NCBI RefSeq assembly: GCF_022458985.1
Contig: NC_061787.1
Span: 2,822,001-2,886,000 of the forward strand
DNA from: Mugil cephalus
Lineage: Eukaryota > Chordata > Actinopteri > Mugiliformes > Mugilidae
DNA: 64,000 nt
Direction of reading: 5' to 3'
In this document: positions 19,801-32,426 of the stretch, in pieces
Layout: each line of letters starts with the position of its first letter
Position numbering within the stretch: position 1 is the stretch's first letter
The notes under the pieces: generated by a model
The model's database searches: none
What the model was told of the DNA's origin: nothing
Seen by the model: the letters and a program-made list of their open reading frames with translations, nothing else
Translations under genes and position numbers: made by a program

Positions 19801-22800
19801 ACTGATAGAAGGCTGCTGCTCTGAGTCAGGATGAAACACATAATACATTTTATGGAGCTCACTTTTATTCTTTATTCAGACTGAAGAGCTGCAGTTTGTC
19901 TAAGATCAGCTGTGATTATCTGGTCTCAGCTCTGAAGTCCAACCCCTCCCATCTGAAACATCTGGACTTGAGTTACAACTTCCTGAAAGATTCAGATGTG
20001 AAGCATCTTCTTGATCTTGTGAAGAGTCCAGACTATAAACTGGAGACTCTGAGGTCAGTCTCCATGTTTTCTTTGTATGCTGAGATGAATATGATGGTAA
20101 AGTTATGGTGACATCAGGCTGATATTCTACTGATCCACACTGAGAATCTTCACGGTAAAGTCCGTTTTCTTGTTCTGTGGTTTAGTCCATTGACTGTGGC
20201 AGAGCCATGTTGAGCTCCACATTTCAAAGCTTCATAGAAGAAGAAAAATCCTCCACTGGATGACTGATTTTGAATCTTTGACACTCTTCATTTCCACCTT
20301 AAAGTCTGTCAGACATTTAGAACAGAACTAAAATCATTTCCACCACATCAGACTGGAACTAATAAATGTTCGGTATCTGCTTGTGGAGTCTAGTGATGAT
20401 TATAGTGACATATTCAAAGCAAACACCATCAATGCTCCAGAAAATGAGACTTTGTTTTAATTCATCCTGATGTGTTTGTTTTCTTTGAAACTTGAGAATC
20501 TTCAGTGGAATCAGAAATAAATGTATCTGCACAACATGAGTTTGTAGAGATGGAGCCTCTAGTGGAGCTGTCAGAGCTCAGAGCTGAAGTCACTACGTCT
20601 TTATGTTGTTATTAATATTAATGAGAGCTCTTCTTCACTTGTTCTGTTTCACTGTTTAAAGCCGCTTCCTGTTGGCTTCAGATGTTTGAAGTTTACATTA
20701 TATGAACTTGTTCATTCTGAAACTTTAGCTCTGAACACATGATGGAACTCTGAGTGACTTCAAGCAGGAACTTTGTAAACTCACATCTTTTATACTTAAT
20801 CCAGACTGGAGGACTCCAATGGTTCAGAGATCAGCTGTGATTCTCTGGTCTCAGCTCTGAAGTCCAACCCCTCCCATCTGAAACATCTGGACCTGAGTGG
20901 AAACAAGCTGAAGTATTCAGATGTGAAGCTGCTTCTTGATCTTGTGGAGAGTCCAGACTATGAACTGGAGACTCTGAGGTCAGACTCCATATTTTCTTTG
21001 TGTGCTGAGATGAATATGATGGTAAAGTTGTGGTCACGTCAGGCTGATATTCTACTGATCCACACTGAGGATCTTCATGGTAAAGTCTGGTTTCTTCTTC
21101 TGTGGTTTAGTCCATTGACTGTGGCAGAGCCATGTTGAGCTCCACATTTCAAAGCTTCATAGAAGAAAAATCCTCCACTTCTTTGTTAAAACATCTTGAT
21201 AGCACACTTGCAGAGGTCAAGGTGACATCTTCAAATGTCTATTTGTCTAAACCAGAATCTATAAGAGTTCACTGTGAAAGAATAAAACGTGTTTAACTTC
21301 AAAATTGTTCATTCTGAACTCTTTTCAGCTCTGAACACATGATTTCACTAAGGAACTTTTATTCTTTTATTCTTTATTCAGATTAAAGAACTGCAGTTTG
21401 TCAGAGATCATCTGTGATTCTCTGGTCTCAGCTCTGAAGTCCAACCCCTCCCATCTGAAACATCTGGACTTGAGTAACAACAATTTGAAGGATTCAGGAG
21501 TGAAGCAGCTGTGTGGTTTTCTGGAGAGTCCAGACTGTAGACTGGAGACTCTGAGGTCAGTTCACTGTCTGTTACTGTTGTAGATCTGATATGTTTAATC
21601 ACCAACTGAATTTAATTCATCTTCATCCACAACTTTCCTCCATAAATCTGTAAGTGTCCTTTAGTTCAACATGAGTGTTTGTAGCAGAAACTGTAGAAAA
21701 TGTCCACTGTAAATCAAATTTCAATCAAATAAACAGCATGTGATACATGCATTGCTGCTCCTATGTATTTTAGATGGTGGTTTTAGTGAGATAATTAAAG
21801 ATGGTTAAAGATACATTTAGTGAAACACACTCAGTAAAGTATGCATAAAACACACTAGCAACCAGACAGGGAATAAATAGGTAGCATTATCCAACAAACA
21901 CAAGTTCAACAAGTCACAGAAACATAACTGTTTGTTACGAACATCATGGACTCCAACACTTTTCTACATGAGTATGTCTCCCCAAACAGCAGCTCACCAA
22001 CACCTGCTGTCTAATTCTCAACCCAGCAGACAAGCACATGTAGCCTAAATATTACTGTGGCAGTATAGTTAGTGGATGGAAGCTTGGCTAGAAGATACAG
22101 CAGCTAAATGACATTAGCAAGAAAAAACATTATTAACACTTAGATCTGAAAGTATTCACAGAAAACTCACATGAGTTCTGACACAGATTACTACATCTTT
22201 CATTCTTTATTCAGACTAAAGAACTGCAGGTTGTCAGAGATTAGCTGTGATTCTCTGGGACCAGCTCTGAAGTCCAACCCCTCCCATCTGAAACATCTGG
22301 AACTGACTGACAATATCCTGGAGGATTCAGGAATGAAGCAGCTGTGTGGTTTTCTGGAGAGTCCAGACTGTAGACTGGAGACTCTGAGGTCAGTTCACTG
22401 TCTGTTACTGTTGTAGATCTGATATGTTTAATCACCAACTGAATCTAATTCATCTTCATCCAGAACATTACTGTTCCTCAAACTGAAGACAAGCTCATTT
22501 CAATAACTGTATAATGTTGATGCTTCATTCCTGGTCAACACACACAGATGAGATCATGTGTTCAGATGCAGGTGTTTGAGGTGTGTTTAGTGTCTGAGCT
22601 TCCTGCTGTTTCATCATCATTCAGTCACATTTCATTTGGAGTCAAACCTACTGTCACATATTACTGTCTGTAGAAGACATGATGGAGATCCACAATAACA
22701 CAAGGACAAAGTCACTCAGATATGGAGAGGAGATTTAATCTACATCTTTCATTCTTTATTCAGATTGGAGAACTGCTGGTTGTCAGAGATCAGCTGTGAT

Positions 22801-24130
22801 TCTCTGGTCTCAGCTCTGAAGTCCAACCCCTCCCATCTGAAACATCTGGACCTGAGTAACAACAACCTGAAGGATTCAGGAGTGAAGCAGCTGTGTGGTT
22901 TTCTGGAGAGTCCAGACTGTAGACTGGAGACTCTGAGGTCAGTTCACTGTCTGTTACTGTTGTAGATCTGATATGTTTAATTACCAACTGAATCTAATTC
23001 ATCTTCATCCACAACTTTCCTCCATAAATCTGTAAATGTCCTTTAGTTCAAGACGAGTGTTTGTAGCAGAAACTGTAGAAAATGTTAAAGTAAATGAAGC
23101 TTAAAGGCTGTTAGGACACAGTAATGTTGAGTTGCACATTTAACACCTGAACACATCGGAGTGAATTATTCATGATTTAATCTACATCTTTCATTCTTAA
23201 TTCAGTTTGTGGAGCTGCAGTTTGTCACAGATCGGCTGTGATTCTCTGGTCTCAGCTCTGAAGTCCGACCCCTCCCATCTGAAACATCTGGACCTGAGTG
23301 ACAACAACCTGAAGGATTCAGATATGAAGCAGCTTCTTGATCTTGTCAAGAGTCCAGACTATAAACTGGAGACTCTGAGGTGAGCGGGGGGTTCCAGTCA
23401 GTCCATGCTGCTTTCATCAGTATCGTCCTAAACACAGTTAGTATCAAAGATCCAGTGTTTCCTGTGAACCTGCAGCTTCTCAGTGAAGCAGTGAGAGGAG
23501 AATGGAGACAGGCTTCAGGATTGGACAGAAAGACAGAGAGAGAGACAACAGTCAGCCAATCAGATGAGCCAGAAGCTTGTTGTGATCATGTGTTTGAGTT
23601 GATGTGAAGACGACTGTTGTTGTTGTGTTGATGTGTCCAGGAAATAAAGCTGGATTCCAGCTGACAGCCTTCCAAGATGTATAGAGACAGTGGTGGTCAT
23701 TCATCACATCTGATCAACAACTGATCACAGCTCTGAGATCAGTCTGACTGAAGCCTGCACATCACAGAAGCAGCGTTACATTTAGTAACCATGAGTTTCT
23801 TAGTCAGCTGATCTTTGTTTCCATGGAGCAGCAGTAAATCCATCACTAAAGTGTTGGTGCAGTAATGAAGCGTTCAGGACTCTCAGCAGTTTCTTAGTGA
23901 AATCTGCAGAGGAAACAGACTTGATGCTAAAAGTCTCTGCAGGTCTGTGTGTGTTCACTCCAACACGTTAACATGAAGCTGAAAGGAAGCTGGCTGAGCT
24001 CCACAGCTGCTCCACTGCTGCTCTGAACAGGACTCAAGTCCCTGCTGCTCTTTCTACTGGATGTGATGATGAAGGGAAACACTCCTTCACCTCCTCTCTT
24101 CTTTCTCCTCCTCTCTACAGGTGGGAGTGA
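16649..24130 (+). CDS. NLR gene A: RING-FISNA-NACHT-LRR protein, teleost NLRC type
   Basis: Exons: RING to 16865, FISNA-NACHT 17396-19190, seven LRR exons (19315-19488, 19880-20053, 20805-20978, 21382-21555, 22215-22388, 22764-22937, 23206-23379) and a last exon from 24121 with stop at 24128-24130. All borders are GT-AG and join in frame (phase 1 into NACHT, phase 2 between LRR exons). It encodes about 1,080 residues. Teleost NLRs of this class are cytosolic innate immune receptors present in dozens to hundreds of copies. No B30.2 exon is seen after the LRRs. N-terminal exons of the CLSMKSDRS type, present in the neighbouring copies, are not found upstream, where the repeats and the Maverick lie. 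The start ATG at 16649 is a guess, as the exon's acceptor is unclear. Confidence 0.85.
17396..19190 (+). CDS. FISNA-NACHT exon of NLR gene A
   Basis: One 1,795-bp exon, acceptor CCATCAG|AT, donor GCTCA|GTGAGT. It begins [17 protein letters not shown], the teleost FISNA domain (fish-specific NACHT associated). The NACHT ATPase follows, with Walker A GVAGVGKT, Walker [12 protein letters not shown] and sensor WITSRPAA, then the winged-helix and helical parts including [14 protein letters not shown]. No stop or frameshift is present. It would bind ATP and drive oligomerisation. It is about 90% identical by eye to the exon at 46291-48088. Confidence 0.95.
19315..23379 (+). CDS. Seven 174-bp LRR exons of NLR gene A
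   Basis: Each exon is exactly 174 bp (58 codons, two leucine-rich repeats), has phase-2 borders and ends ...GAGACTCTGAG|GT. The consensus core is [20 protein letters not shown] then [18 protein letters not shown]; the first exon is the most divergent ([14 protein letters not shown]), as usual for the LRR next to NACHT. The LRR array forms the ligand-sensing horseshoe. Identical length and phase let exons be added or lost without breaking the frame. Introns hold no other gene. Confidence 0.92.
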
Positions 24131-27100
24131 TGATAAACAGGAAGAGCTGTGTTTGATGATCCAGAGGCTGAAGCAGCAGCAGTCAACATCAGTCTCAGAT
24201 CAGCGACATTTTTATAACGGCAGCATAATGTAACAAGCTAATCACTGATGTAAATAGTATCTGTTAAATACACCACAACATACAGGAAATTATTATTTTC
24301 TCTTTATTTATTATACAAATGCATTGTACTCTGTACAGTAACACAATCACAACAACAAGTAACTGTTTAATCACATTTTTTAGTTTTGAATGAGCAACAT
24401 CCCTTTGTAATCCATGTTATAAACTTTCCTTTATGAAAAGAAATATATTGGATCCCATCACCCGTTCTATTGCGCATCTGTCATCTAATGTGATATTTGG
24501 GAATCCTATAAAACGATTTCCACTCTGCTTGTTCTTTACAATTTAGACATTAATTAGTTACTCACAGATATCAACGGAATAGATATTAGAGAAGTGCACT
24601 TTCCTGCCAATGTGGCAGTGTTGTGATTAACGGCTCTGACTGATGTCAGCTCACAGAGTTCTATAGGCAGCCAACATGAGCATTGGTTTATTCTGGTTAT
24701 TATTTACTTTAAGGCTGGAAGCTTTAACTAAATCCTTTGGGATTTATGCCTTTTCTTTATCTGTAGATTATATTGTTATCTTGGTCTCTTGTTATTTTTA
24801 AATTGTAAATGATTTGCAAAACATGTCAATGAAAAGAGAATAAATAATAAAATCTTTCCTGATTTCCTTCAATTTAAACTAAATACTCCACAAATGATCC
24901 TGCAGTAGTTCCACCCAGCTGCTCTGGATGTCAGGATGAAGTGAATTTTTATTGTTGGAACAAGAAGGAAAACATTAGGACAATTTACAGCATGAAAAAC
25001 CACAACTGTAGAGACACAGTGTTGTATTTGATGTTTTATTTGTGTAGTTCAAATCAATTCAGTTAGAAATGAGAAGGGAGCTGTGGTGAAGCAAAATGTT
25101 TTGGTGAATGGTCTAGTTTTTATATAACTTCTTTATACCTAATAGATTGAACCCAGTCTGAACATCATTCCCCTAAAGGTTTCATCTTCGTTCAAAGTTT
25201 GAGACTGGAGCCTCATTAGTGGGTCATTAAAGTACCATTCACTGGAGAAAGAATACAGGATCAGAACAGATTCCTCCAGTCCCATATGAGTATTGGTTCA
25301 TTATCAGACTCTAGCCATATACTTATTATTATTGTTATATTACACGTTTATGTCCTTTGCATTGTTGGAGAAGAAGATGGAGCCAGTGTGTTTGTGTTAC
25401 TAATGTCAACTCTTTACTGGTGTACAATCGGTAAACACTGCTCGATATATGAATTTCTGCCAAAGAAACGGTCAATTTGGATCATGGTGGATATAGAATT
25501 TTGCCCCAGCATCTATTAGCGATCCTAGTTCACTCCACTTTCATCCACTCATTCATTCATCTTCTGTAACTACTCTGTCATCTGTCCTAATCTTGACTTG
25601 GCACAAGTCCCAGTGACAGGTTGGTCTGACAAGCAAACCAAAAGTAGAACATCTTTATCTGATGACAACATTTAATATTGCCTCCAAATCATGGGTCTAG
25701 CTTGGAAGCTCAACGTACTGGGTCTCACCTGATGCAGAAAAAAGTTGCTGATAGAAACTTGTGTCCACTCCAGATTGTCGACGCAGACCTCAGAAGAGTA
25801 TCAGAATTGGTAAGGTCAACTGAGGAGGTTTGGAGATACAGACGTTCGTGTTCGGCGAAATTTCGACCAAAGTTTCAGTTGCCATTGTTGAAAGTGAAGC
25901 AAGAAGTGGAAGCACAAATGACCCAACTTACAAAAAAGACATAGCAGTTACTGAAATGAATTTGTTACAGAGGGAAGTAGAAATTAGTCACACTGGTGTA
26001 GGTTCCTGTGGGACCCAAACGCAGTACTATAAATTCTCCTAAAAGCCTCAAGATGAGATGATGAATGACCCCAGAGGAACTGACCGGTGCTGAAGTGACC
26101 CCTTCTTGTTTTAGCCTGGCATTCGAGAGGGTTCACAGGAGCTGTCCAGTGCTGAAGTGACCTCTCCTTATGCCTGGTACAGTGCCAGCAGGGGCAACGG
26201 TGCATGTAAACTAATAAAGGAAAGAGCTACTTTTTTTTAAAGTAGAATAATTTGCTGAATTTTGGACCAATTTCAAGCTTTTTGATTTGTTAAAAATGTC
26301 ACATATGTAACCATGATACTGGGTGCTTGGATTTTTAAAAATGTTGGTTTTACTACCTAAATACAAATCATCACCTTACTAAAATATGTAATTTTTTCAC
26401 AAAATATGTTTAATAATGAATATCATAGATTTCATAGATGTACAGGATCTAATAAACCTAATAATGATTAATAGTGGAATTATTTATTTGTAGACAATTC
26501 TTTATCTTATCTTTATCTTTGGCTACTTTTCTCACATTTTTAAGTTTTCCCAAAGACAGAATTTTGAGGAAGCACTGGTTTTTCTAATAATTGTGGTTTT
26601 GGTCCATTCCCACTGCCAAATCTAGTTTAAAGACTAGGTTTAAAGATTTAACAATGACAAAATGTACAAAGACTTAAAAAGAAACAAATTGAAAAATTGA
26701 ATCTTTAGGAATGGATTTATGATGCTTGTAAACACAATTTATTATTTGGTAAATGCTCTTGTTCGTTTCATCACTTTCTGTGTTTGGTCAAGTTAGAACT
26801 TCAATGTGTCACCAACCAGTTTATTCATGAACTCGCCAAAGACACTGATAGATCCTACCTTTATCTCAGTCAGTGAACTCACCACAGGCAGGAAGTGTAT
26901 GTATCCTAGAAACCTTTAGAGGTCCCTGAACTTCCCACTGGATCCATGAATTTACTGGGAGAAGCAGCTCCTCAGTGGGTCAGTCTATTTCCTGGAAGCC
27001 TCCCACTGATTCTCTTGAATGGACTGATAGATACTGATGAGCTGCAGTTCCTCTAGAGACCACCAGGTGGTGATGTCTCCTCATCCACTCTGGGAATCCC

Positions 27101-28600
27101 TTCATTTCCTCTTTCCACAAATAAAGTCAGTTCAGTTTGAACAAGATGATCAGTTCCACTCTCCTAACATCAGTAATCTGAGACCCTTATGTCTTCAAAG
27201 GCTCAAGGTTCTGTTAAATGTTTAAAGTGTTAAGGTGGTATTAATATATTAAGGTGGTATTGAAATATTTTAACATGAGAAGCTGCCGACTGAACACTGG
27301 AAAGAAAACGTTCACATGTTTGAAGAGTTTCTAACTCAGTTTTCTAGAAGAATATTTAGTTGGAAGACTCTGAAGTCACTGACAGATTAACAACACCATC
27401 TACAGTACGTGCTCTGAAAGTCTGATGTGTGTTAACAGTGTGGACAAAATATTAGGAACATTTTCCTGTCTGATCCAGTCCAGCACAGCACCACCAGCAG
27501 GCTGCAGTTCACCACTTTTCCTTGGACCTGAATAACTCTGAGAGTGCGTTTGTCTCTGTTTCCAGTTTCTTCTGTTTGACTGTTAATATCTTGGAGACAC
27601 TTTCAGCCTGAAATCATCTTCACTGATCAGAGCTTCACAAAATAAGACACAACATAAAGAAGATAGAAGAGAAACTAGATTTTTATCACGTTGTTCTTCA
27701 GTCATTTCACATTTGTAGATCTTTATATATCAAACATTTCAGAATATTTCCTCCTTGTAGTGAGAATATTTTTGATGCTTTCTCAGTTTTGTGAGACGAA
27801 ACTCAAAGTTGATGTGTGTTGTACTGTTGAAGGACTTCAGGGAACATTCTGCTGATATTTGATGTGACTTTAAACACTAAACAAATATTGCAGCATGAAG
27901 TTGACGGTGGCAAAGAAAAAACTTTAGTTTAGTAGAGTTAAGTTTGATTATTTATTAGTTCTGTTACTGAGTATTTAGGATCAAAGTTGTTTTGGTCACA
28001 GAGCTCCCAGATGTTTAGAAGCAGTTCACCTGACACAGGTTTAACCAGTGGACAGTAGAGTGGATGGTGGGTGAGCATTTAGCATTTAGCTATAACTGTT
28101 CCTGGAATGAATCGTTCCTCTTTTCTCTGTAACGTCTGATCCAACCTAATAAATGATCAAGGACAGCACAGCAGCTGATACCAACTCTGGAAAGAGATCT
28201 GTAGAAGTGAACAAACAGATGAAGCTACTGTTATTTCTACACAGGGATAATGGGGTAAAACAGCTGTTCACGTGGACTCCCAGGTCACAGTGGGATTCTT
28301 CAGCATTCAGATGGAGAAAGCAGCACAGGAACAGAACCAGAACAGAAGCAGACTCAGTCCAAAGAGACTGGTTAGCATCCAGCTGAGCAGCCTAGCGCTG
28401 CCTCCCTGCACAGCTGACAACAGGTCGACGTCACGTTGGTAGTAAGGTGGCATCAGGTGCGTTTGTGTCAGAGCTGTTTTCCAGATACGAGCACAGTGTG
28501 GGACCCATGTCTGTGTTATCAGCTCATCAGTCATTTCATGGAGCTAAACCTCCCTGTCTCCATGTCACATTTAATGTCAGTCTCATTGTTCAGAAGTAGA
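24131..28600. other. 3' flank of gene A, part of a segmental duplication; no gene seen
   Basis: About 4.5 kb without a supported gene. From the last exon to about 27.8 kb it is repeated in inverse orientation downstream of gene C (about 59.5-61.9 kb) and, in shorter form, downstream of gene B (about 40.5-42.7 kb). Shared marks include the block at 25.68-26.2 kb (also 60.6-61.1 kb) and the paired GGTCACTTCAGCACTGG-type blocks. The open frame at 25678-25944 is most likely non-coding. Confidence 0.8.
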
Positions 28601-29330
28601 TAGATACTTTATTCATCTCAATGAGAAATTTACATTTCCAGCAGCTTGACAAGAATGGGACACCAGGGACATGCAGGTTCAGAGAAACAAGCAGTATTAG
28701 GTTATATAAAATATAGAAATACAAAACAATAAAAAATACAAAAGAAAAAAAACAAAAATACAACATGCACAAAAAGTGTTTGAATGTATGTGTGATAAGG
28801 TGCATGTGTATGGTGAGGTGTTATATAGGTGTTACATACAACAATACAGTGTCTGTACTTGATATAATTATTTTATTGTGTTAAACAGTCGCATGCCGTG
28901 TGGGAGGAACAATCTCCTCAGTCTGTTTGTGGAGCAGGACTGAAGCTGCTCCTGTGCCCATTAATGTCACTGTGCAGTGGATGATCTGGATTGTCCATGA
29001 TGGCTAAGAGCCTGTCCTTTGCTCTGCAACAGATGTCAGGCTGTCCTGCACTGTGCCAAAGACAGAGCCCACCTTCCTCACCAGCTTGTCCAAGTGTGAG
29101 GCGTCCTTCCTCTTAAGGCTGCTCCCCCAGCACACTACTGCGTGCAGGAGTTCACCTGCTACCACAGACTGGTAGAAGATCTGTAGCAGCTTAGTCCACA
29201 ACCATCTCCTTAGTCTTGGTGGTGTTAAGGGTCATGTGGTTGGAATCACACCATGTGACGAAGTCCTCAATCAGTTCTCTGTACTTCTCCTCCTGTTCAC
29301 CCTTGACACAACCAACGATGGCCGTTTACA
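28601..29330 (-). mobile_element. LINE fragment (L2/Rex1-like), 3' end of reverse transcriptase ORF
   Basis: On the minus strand the frames give a reverse transcriptase C-terminus: EKYRELIEDFVTWCDSN, LNTTKTKEMVVD, then FYQSVVAGELLHAVVCWGSS and LDKLVRKVGSVFG, with a DNPDHPLH segment. The 3' end near 28605 has a TTTATTCATC...GAGAAATTT tail typical of fish LINEs. It is 5'-truncated and has several frame changes. It lies where the NACHT exon of gene D would be expected. Confidence 0.8.
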
Positions 29331-29454
29331 AATCACTCTTTTCTTTCTTCAGTTGATTTCTACAACATGTTCTTCATCCAAGTCTTCCTCCCTTAGAATC
29401 AGATCACTCTGAAGCATGTGTTGTTTCTCCTCTGCTTTAGTTTGGGATACTCTT

Positions 29455-29954
29455 NNNNNNNNNNNNNNNNNNNNNNNNNNNNNNNNNNNNNNNNNNNNNN
29501 NNNNNNNNNNNNNNNNNNNNNNNNNNNNNNNNNNNNNNNNNNNNNNNNNNNNNNNNNNNNNNNNNNNNNNNNNNNNNNNNNNNNNNNNNNNNNNNNNNNN
29601 NNNNNNNNNNNNNNNNNNNNNNNNNNNNNNNNNNNNNNNNNNNNNNNNNNNNNNNNNNNNNNNNNNNNNNNNNNNNNNNNNNNNNNNNNNNNNNNNNNNN
29701 NNNNNNNNNNNNNNNNNNNNNNNNNNNNNNNNNNNNNNNNNNNNNNNNNNNNNNNNNNNNNNNNNNNNNNNNNNNNNNNNNNNNNNNNNNNNNNNNNNNN
29801 NNNNNNNNNNNNNNNNNNNNNNNNNNNNNNNNNNNNNNNNNNNNNNNNNNNNNNNNNNNNNNNNNNNNNNNNNNNNNNNNNNNNNNNNNNNNNNNNNNNN
29901 NNNNNNNNNNNNNNNNNNNNNNNNNNNNNNNNNNNNNNNNNNNNNNNNNNNNNN
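29455..29954. other. Assembly gap (500 N)
   Basis: Exactly 500 N, probably of unknown true size. It cuts the RING exon of NLR gene D; the missing sequence may include much more of that gene. The 110 bp left of the gap have open minus-strand frames that I could not identify. Confidence 0.99.
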
Positions 29955-30057
29955 CCTGACACAAAGCACAGCAGGACAGCTGCTCCTCCACAGAAACATG
30001 ACTCCTCTTCCTCTCACTGTCAACACATTTACACTTTTTTGGTGAAACATTTGACAT
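29955..30057 (-). CDS. Partial RING exon of NLR gene D, cut by gap
   Basis: The minus strand reads [20 protein letters not shown] then ALCQ and runs into the gap. It matches the start of the RING exons at 16649 and 48857. The rest of the ring is not available. Upstream on the same strand lie six N-terminal exons and a first exon; together they form the 5' half of a gene. No NACHT or LRR exon is found downstream before gene A's flank, so the gene may be truncated or the assembly incomplete. Confidence 0.75.
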
Positions 30058-31347
30058 GACTGTCCACGAAGCTCAGATGCTCACAGAGAACAGGACAAGC
30101 TCTCTGTGAGCCTGAAAGAATGGCTGCATGTCTCCAGTAGCTTTGTGAAGAATAACCTTTTATTTTTAGTGTGTTAATGGTTGTTTTTGTCTGCCTTGTT
30201 GTTGTGTTTCTGTGCCTTAAACCAATCAAAATGGTTTCTGGTCGTTTTTGTCTTTTTGTGCTGTTTTTATTTAGTTTTTTCTAGAGTCGTTGACTGTGCA
30301 ACGTGAACGTGAACGTGAACGTGAAGCCTTTGGCAGCAGGATCGATGGACTGTGTGCACTTGATGGGACACAGAGGGAGCGTGCCATGAGAAGTGCTTTG
30401 CAGACCTGGTTCGTAGGACCACAGTACGCCTGTGCCTGGCTTCAGACTCTTCAGGTGGACACACTCCGTTTGAGTTTACATCCCTCCCTCAGCCACAAGG
30501 ACAAGGAAACACCATGCGACACAATCCATGCCACTGTTGCTATGCAACTGGCCAAACAACCACATTGCATTGGACACTGTTTTGCTATAATGCTGATTCT
30601 GTACATTTGTTGACTGCACTCTTTGTTTTTATTTTACTTTAATCTAATCTTATTTTGTCTTTCTTGTGGTTTTTATGAGTGTTTACTTTTATGTGCAACA
30701 AAGTTACTGTGACAAAGTAATTTTTCCCGGGGATCATTAAAGTCTAAGATTTCAACTCTGCTGCTTTCATCAACACCAATGAACTCCTTCGTTTTCCTAT
30801 CTGTCATATTAAACACTGAGTGATCTACCTGCTGTTTTTCAACACTTCCTGCAGAGACTTCACAGTAAAAGTCTTCCATCAAAGAGAGCTGATTCTGTCC
30901 TTCACTGTTGTAGCTTGAGTTAGTTCAGTCTGAACTGAGCTTAGAAGAGTCTAAGAAGTGTTACTGACAGGGAACTGGACTGATAGGGAGGACTGATCAG
31001 ATAAAGATCACATTCTGACTATACTGGCTGGTTGCTACACACTGACTATGGGAGGATGAGAAAACTGCAGTTCAATCCATCCACTAGGAGCCCAGCTGTA
31101 AATTATTACAAACTTCAACATTAGGACAAATATATCTGAATATTGATGAGTGGACATTCTGAAATGGAGGTTCTCAATGTTTTACCACAGAAATACCATC
31201 AGTACTTCCTGGTTCTAAAACCCAGAATAGGATCTTACCTACCTGCACTAAAACATCTGCATCATGACTATAAATCTTTCAGCAGAACATTTCTGCCTTA
31301 TCCTAAAATCAACATCAGGTCAGTTTACAGTAGAAACAGTCTCTTAC
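30058..31347. other. Intron/spacer of gene D with repeat remnants
   Basis: No gene is supported. A short hexamer run (CGTGAA)n lies at 30300-30326. A block at 30.69-30.75 kb (TTTTCCCGGGGATCATTAAAG) looks like the 3' end of a fish non-LTR element. The segment at 30.76-30.9 kb is shared with the flanks of the RING exons of genes A and B (TTCATTGGTGTTGATGA block). Confidence 0.6.
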
Positions 31348-31467
31348 TTTGTGTCTGAAGGTCCTGGTTCTCCACTGAATTCTGGAGGATTAATCTTGGA
31401 GTTGTCACTCTTCATAGACAGACAGCTGGATACTGTAGACTCTGCTCTCTGTCTGTGGTACTGACCT
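31348..31467 (-). CDS. N-terminal repeat exon 6 of NLR gene D (120 bp)
   Basis: Acceptor TTCTGCAG|AGG, donor ACACAAA|GTAAGAG. It encodes a CLSMKSDRS-related peptide (LSMKSDNSK) followed by PPEFSGEPGPSDTK. 120 bp, a multiple of three, with the same phase-2 end as the other copies, so it can be spliced in or skipped. It is diverged and lies outside the tandem array. Confidence 0.7.
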
Positions 31468-32303
31468 CTGCAGAAAATATGTATTAATACGACACATTAC
31501 GATGCTAAAAGATTTAATTCATCTCACACTTGGGGATAAATAAAGTTACAGTTATATTAAGAACATTTGGTTAACATGAGAACTGTCAGTTTATTTATTA
31601 TTTATTTAGTGTTTATTGATGATGTGACAGATTGATGAATTCTGAAGTAGAGAGATATTCAGACAAATGAAGAAAGATGATTGGATGGTGCTTCACAGCC
31701 CAGATGGACAATGAGCCATGAGATAGTGTGAAAGAAACCCAGGAGTTTGTGGAGTAAAGAAGTGGAATATTCTGCAGGGGTCAAGTCAACTTTAACCTAA
31801 TTCAAACGTATTTCACTTAAAAGACAAAACTGAAGAAAGAATCAACAAGTGAAGACAGCTGCAGTAAAGACCAGGCTCAGCAGAACAAAGGAGGAAACCT
31901 ATTCTGTGATGATGTGCATGAACTCAGGCTTCAGTCACTGTCTGCAAAGGATTCTGGACAAAGTGTTCATTTTATTTATGATTAGGAGAATTTGTCCAAT
32001 AACTAGAGGATTATATAGTCTATATAAATAGAGGATTGTGCATTAAAATGTTTTTAATTCTTACAGATTTACTCCAGGTGGAGTTTGTGAATACTCTCAA
32101 ATTAAAGGTGAGAACCAACAGTCTCTACGACCACCTACAATTTTTAACTGTATCTTGAATAAACTTTGGTGAACATGTAGAATAACAAATACATTTCAGC
32201 TAATCTCAGTTAATCTCAATCAACCACTGGGGACAGAAAATATCCTGGAACTGACAGAAGTGATTAAAATGAGTCATGAACAAGTTAGTAGTAGTTCTCT
32301 TAC

Positions 32304-32426
32304 TTTGTGTCTGAGGGTCGAGGTTCTCCACTGAAGTCTGGAGGTTGATGGTTGGACCTGTCACTCTTCATAGACAGACAGCTGACTCTGTCCTCCTCTT
32401 CCTCCATCTTCTGGCCTTCAGTCAGT
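32304..32426 (-). CDS. N-terminal repeat exon 5 of NLR gene D (123 bp)
   Basis: Acceptor CTCTCAG|ACTGACTG, donor ACACAAA|GTAAGAG, phase 2 at both ends. It encodes LTEGQKMEEEEDRVSCLSMK then SDRSNHQPPDFSGEPRPSDT plus a final Lys. Repeated ~30-40 residue peptides of this kind (core CxSMKSDRS) are known at the N-terminus of teleost NLRs; their function is not established. It lies in tandem unit 1. Confidence 0.8.

Noticed and set aside
23380..23607. 75-codon open frame present after the last LRR exon of genes A, B and C
   Set aside because: It lies in the last intron and begins at the splice donor of the LRR exon; conservation follows from duplication. It could at most be a read-through tail.
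25678..25944. 88-codon open frame, nearly repeated at 60843-61112
   Set aside because: Its recurrence is explained by the segmental duplication of the NLR 3' flank. The third copy near 41.9 kb is not open, and no protein family is recognisable.
29346..29454. Minus-strand frame next to the second gap (KQHMLQSDLILREED)
   Set aside because: Could be an exon of gene D, but there is no recognised homology and its splice sites are hidden by the gap; not listed as a gene.
31849..32031. 60-codon plus-strand frame repeated at 33439, 35028 and 36617
   Set aside because: A by-product of the 1.59-kb tandem repeat; the real exon in each unit is on the minus strand with proper splice sites.
32071..32113. 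Exon-like plus-strand segment (TTACAG ... AAAG|GTGAGA) in every tandem unit
   Set aside because: Splice-site-like ends but only about 43 bp, no partner exons on the plus strand, and the gene here runs on the minus strand.
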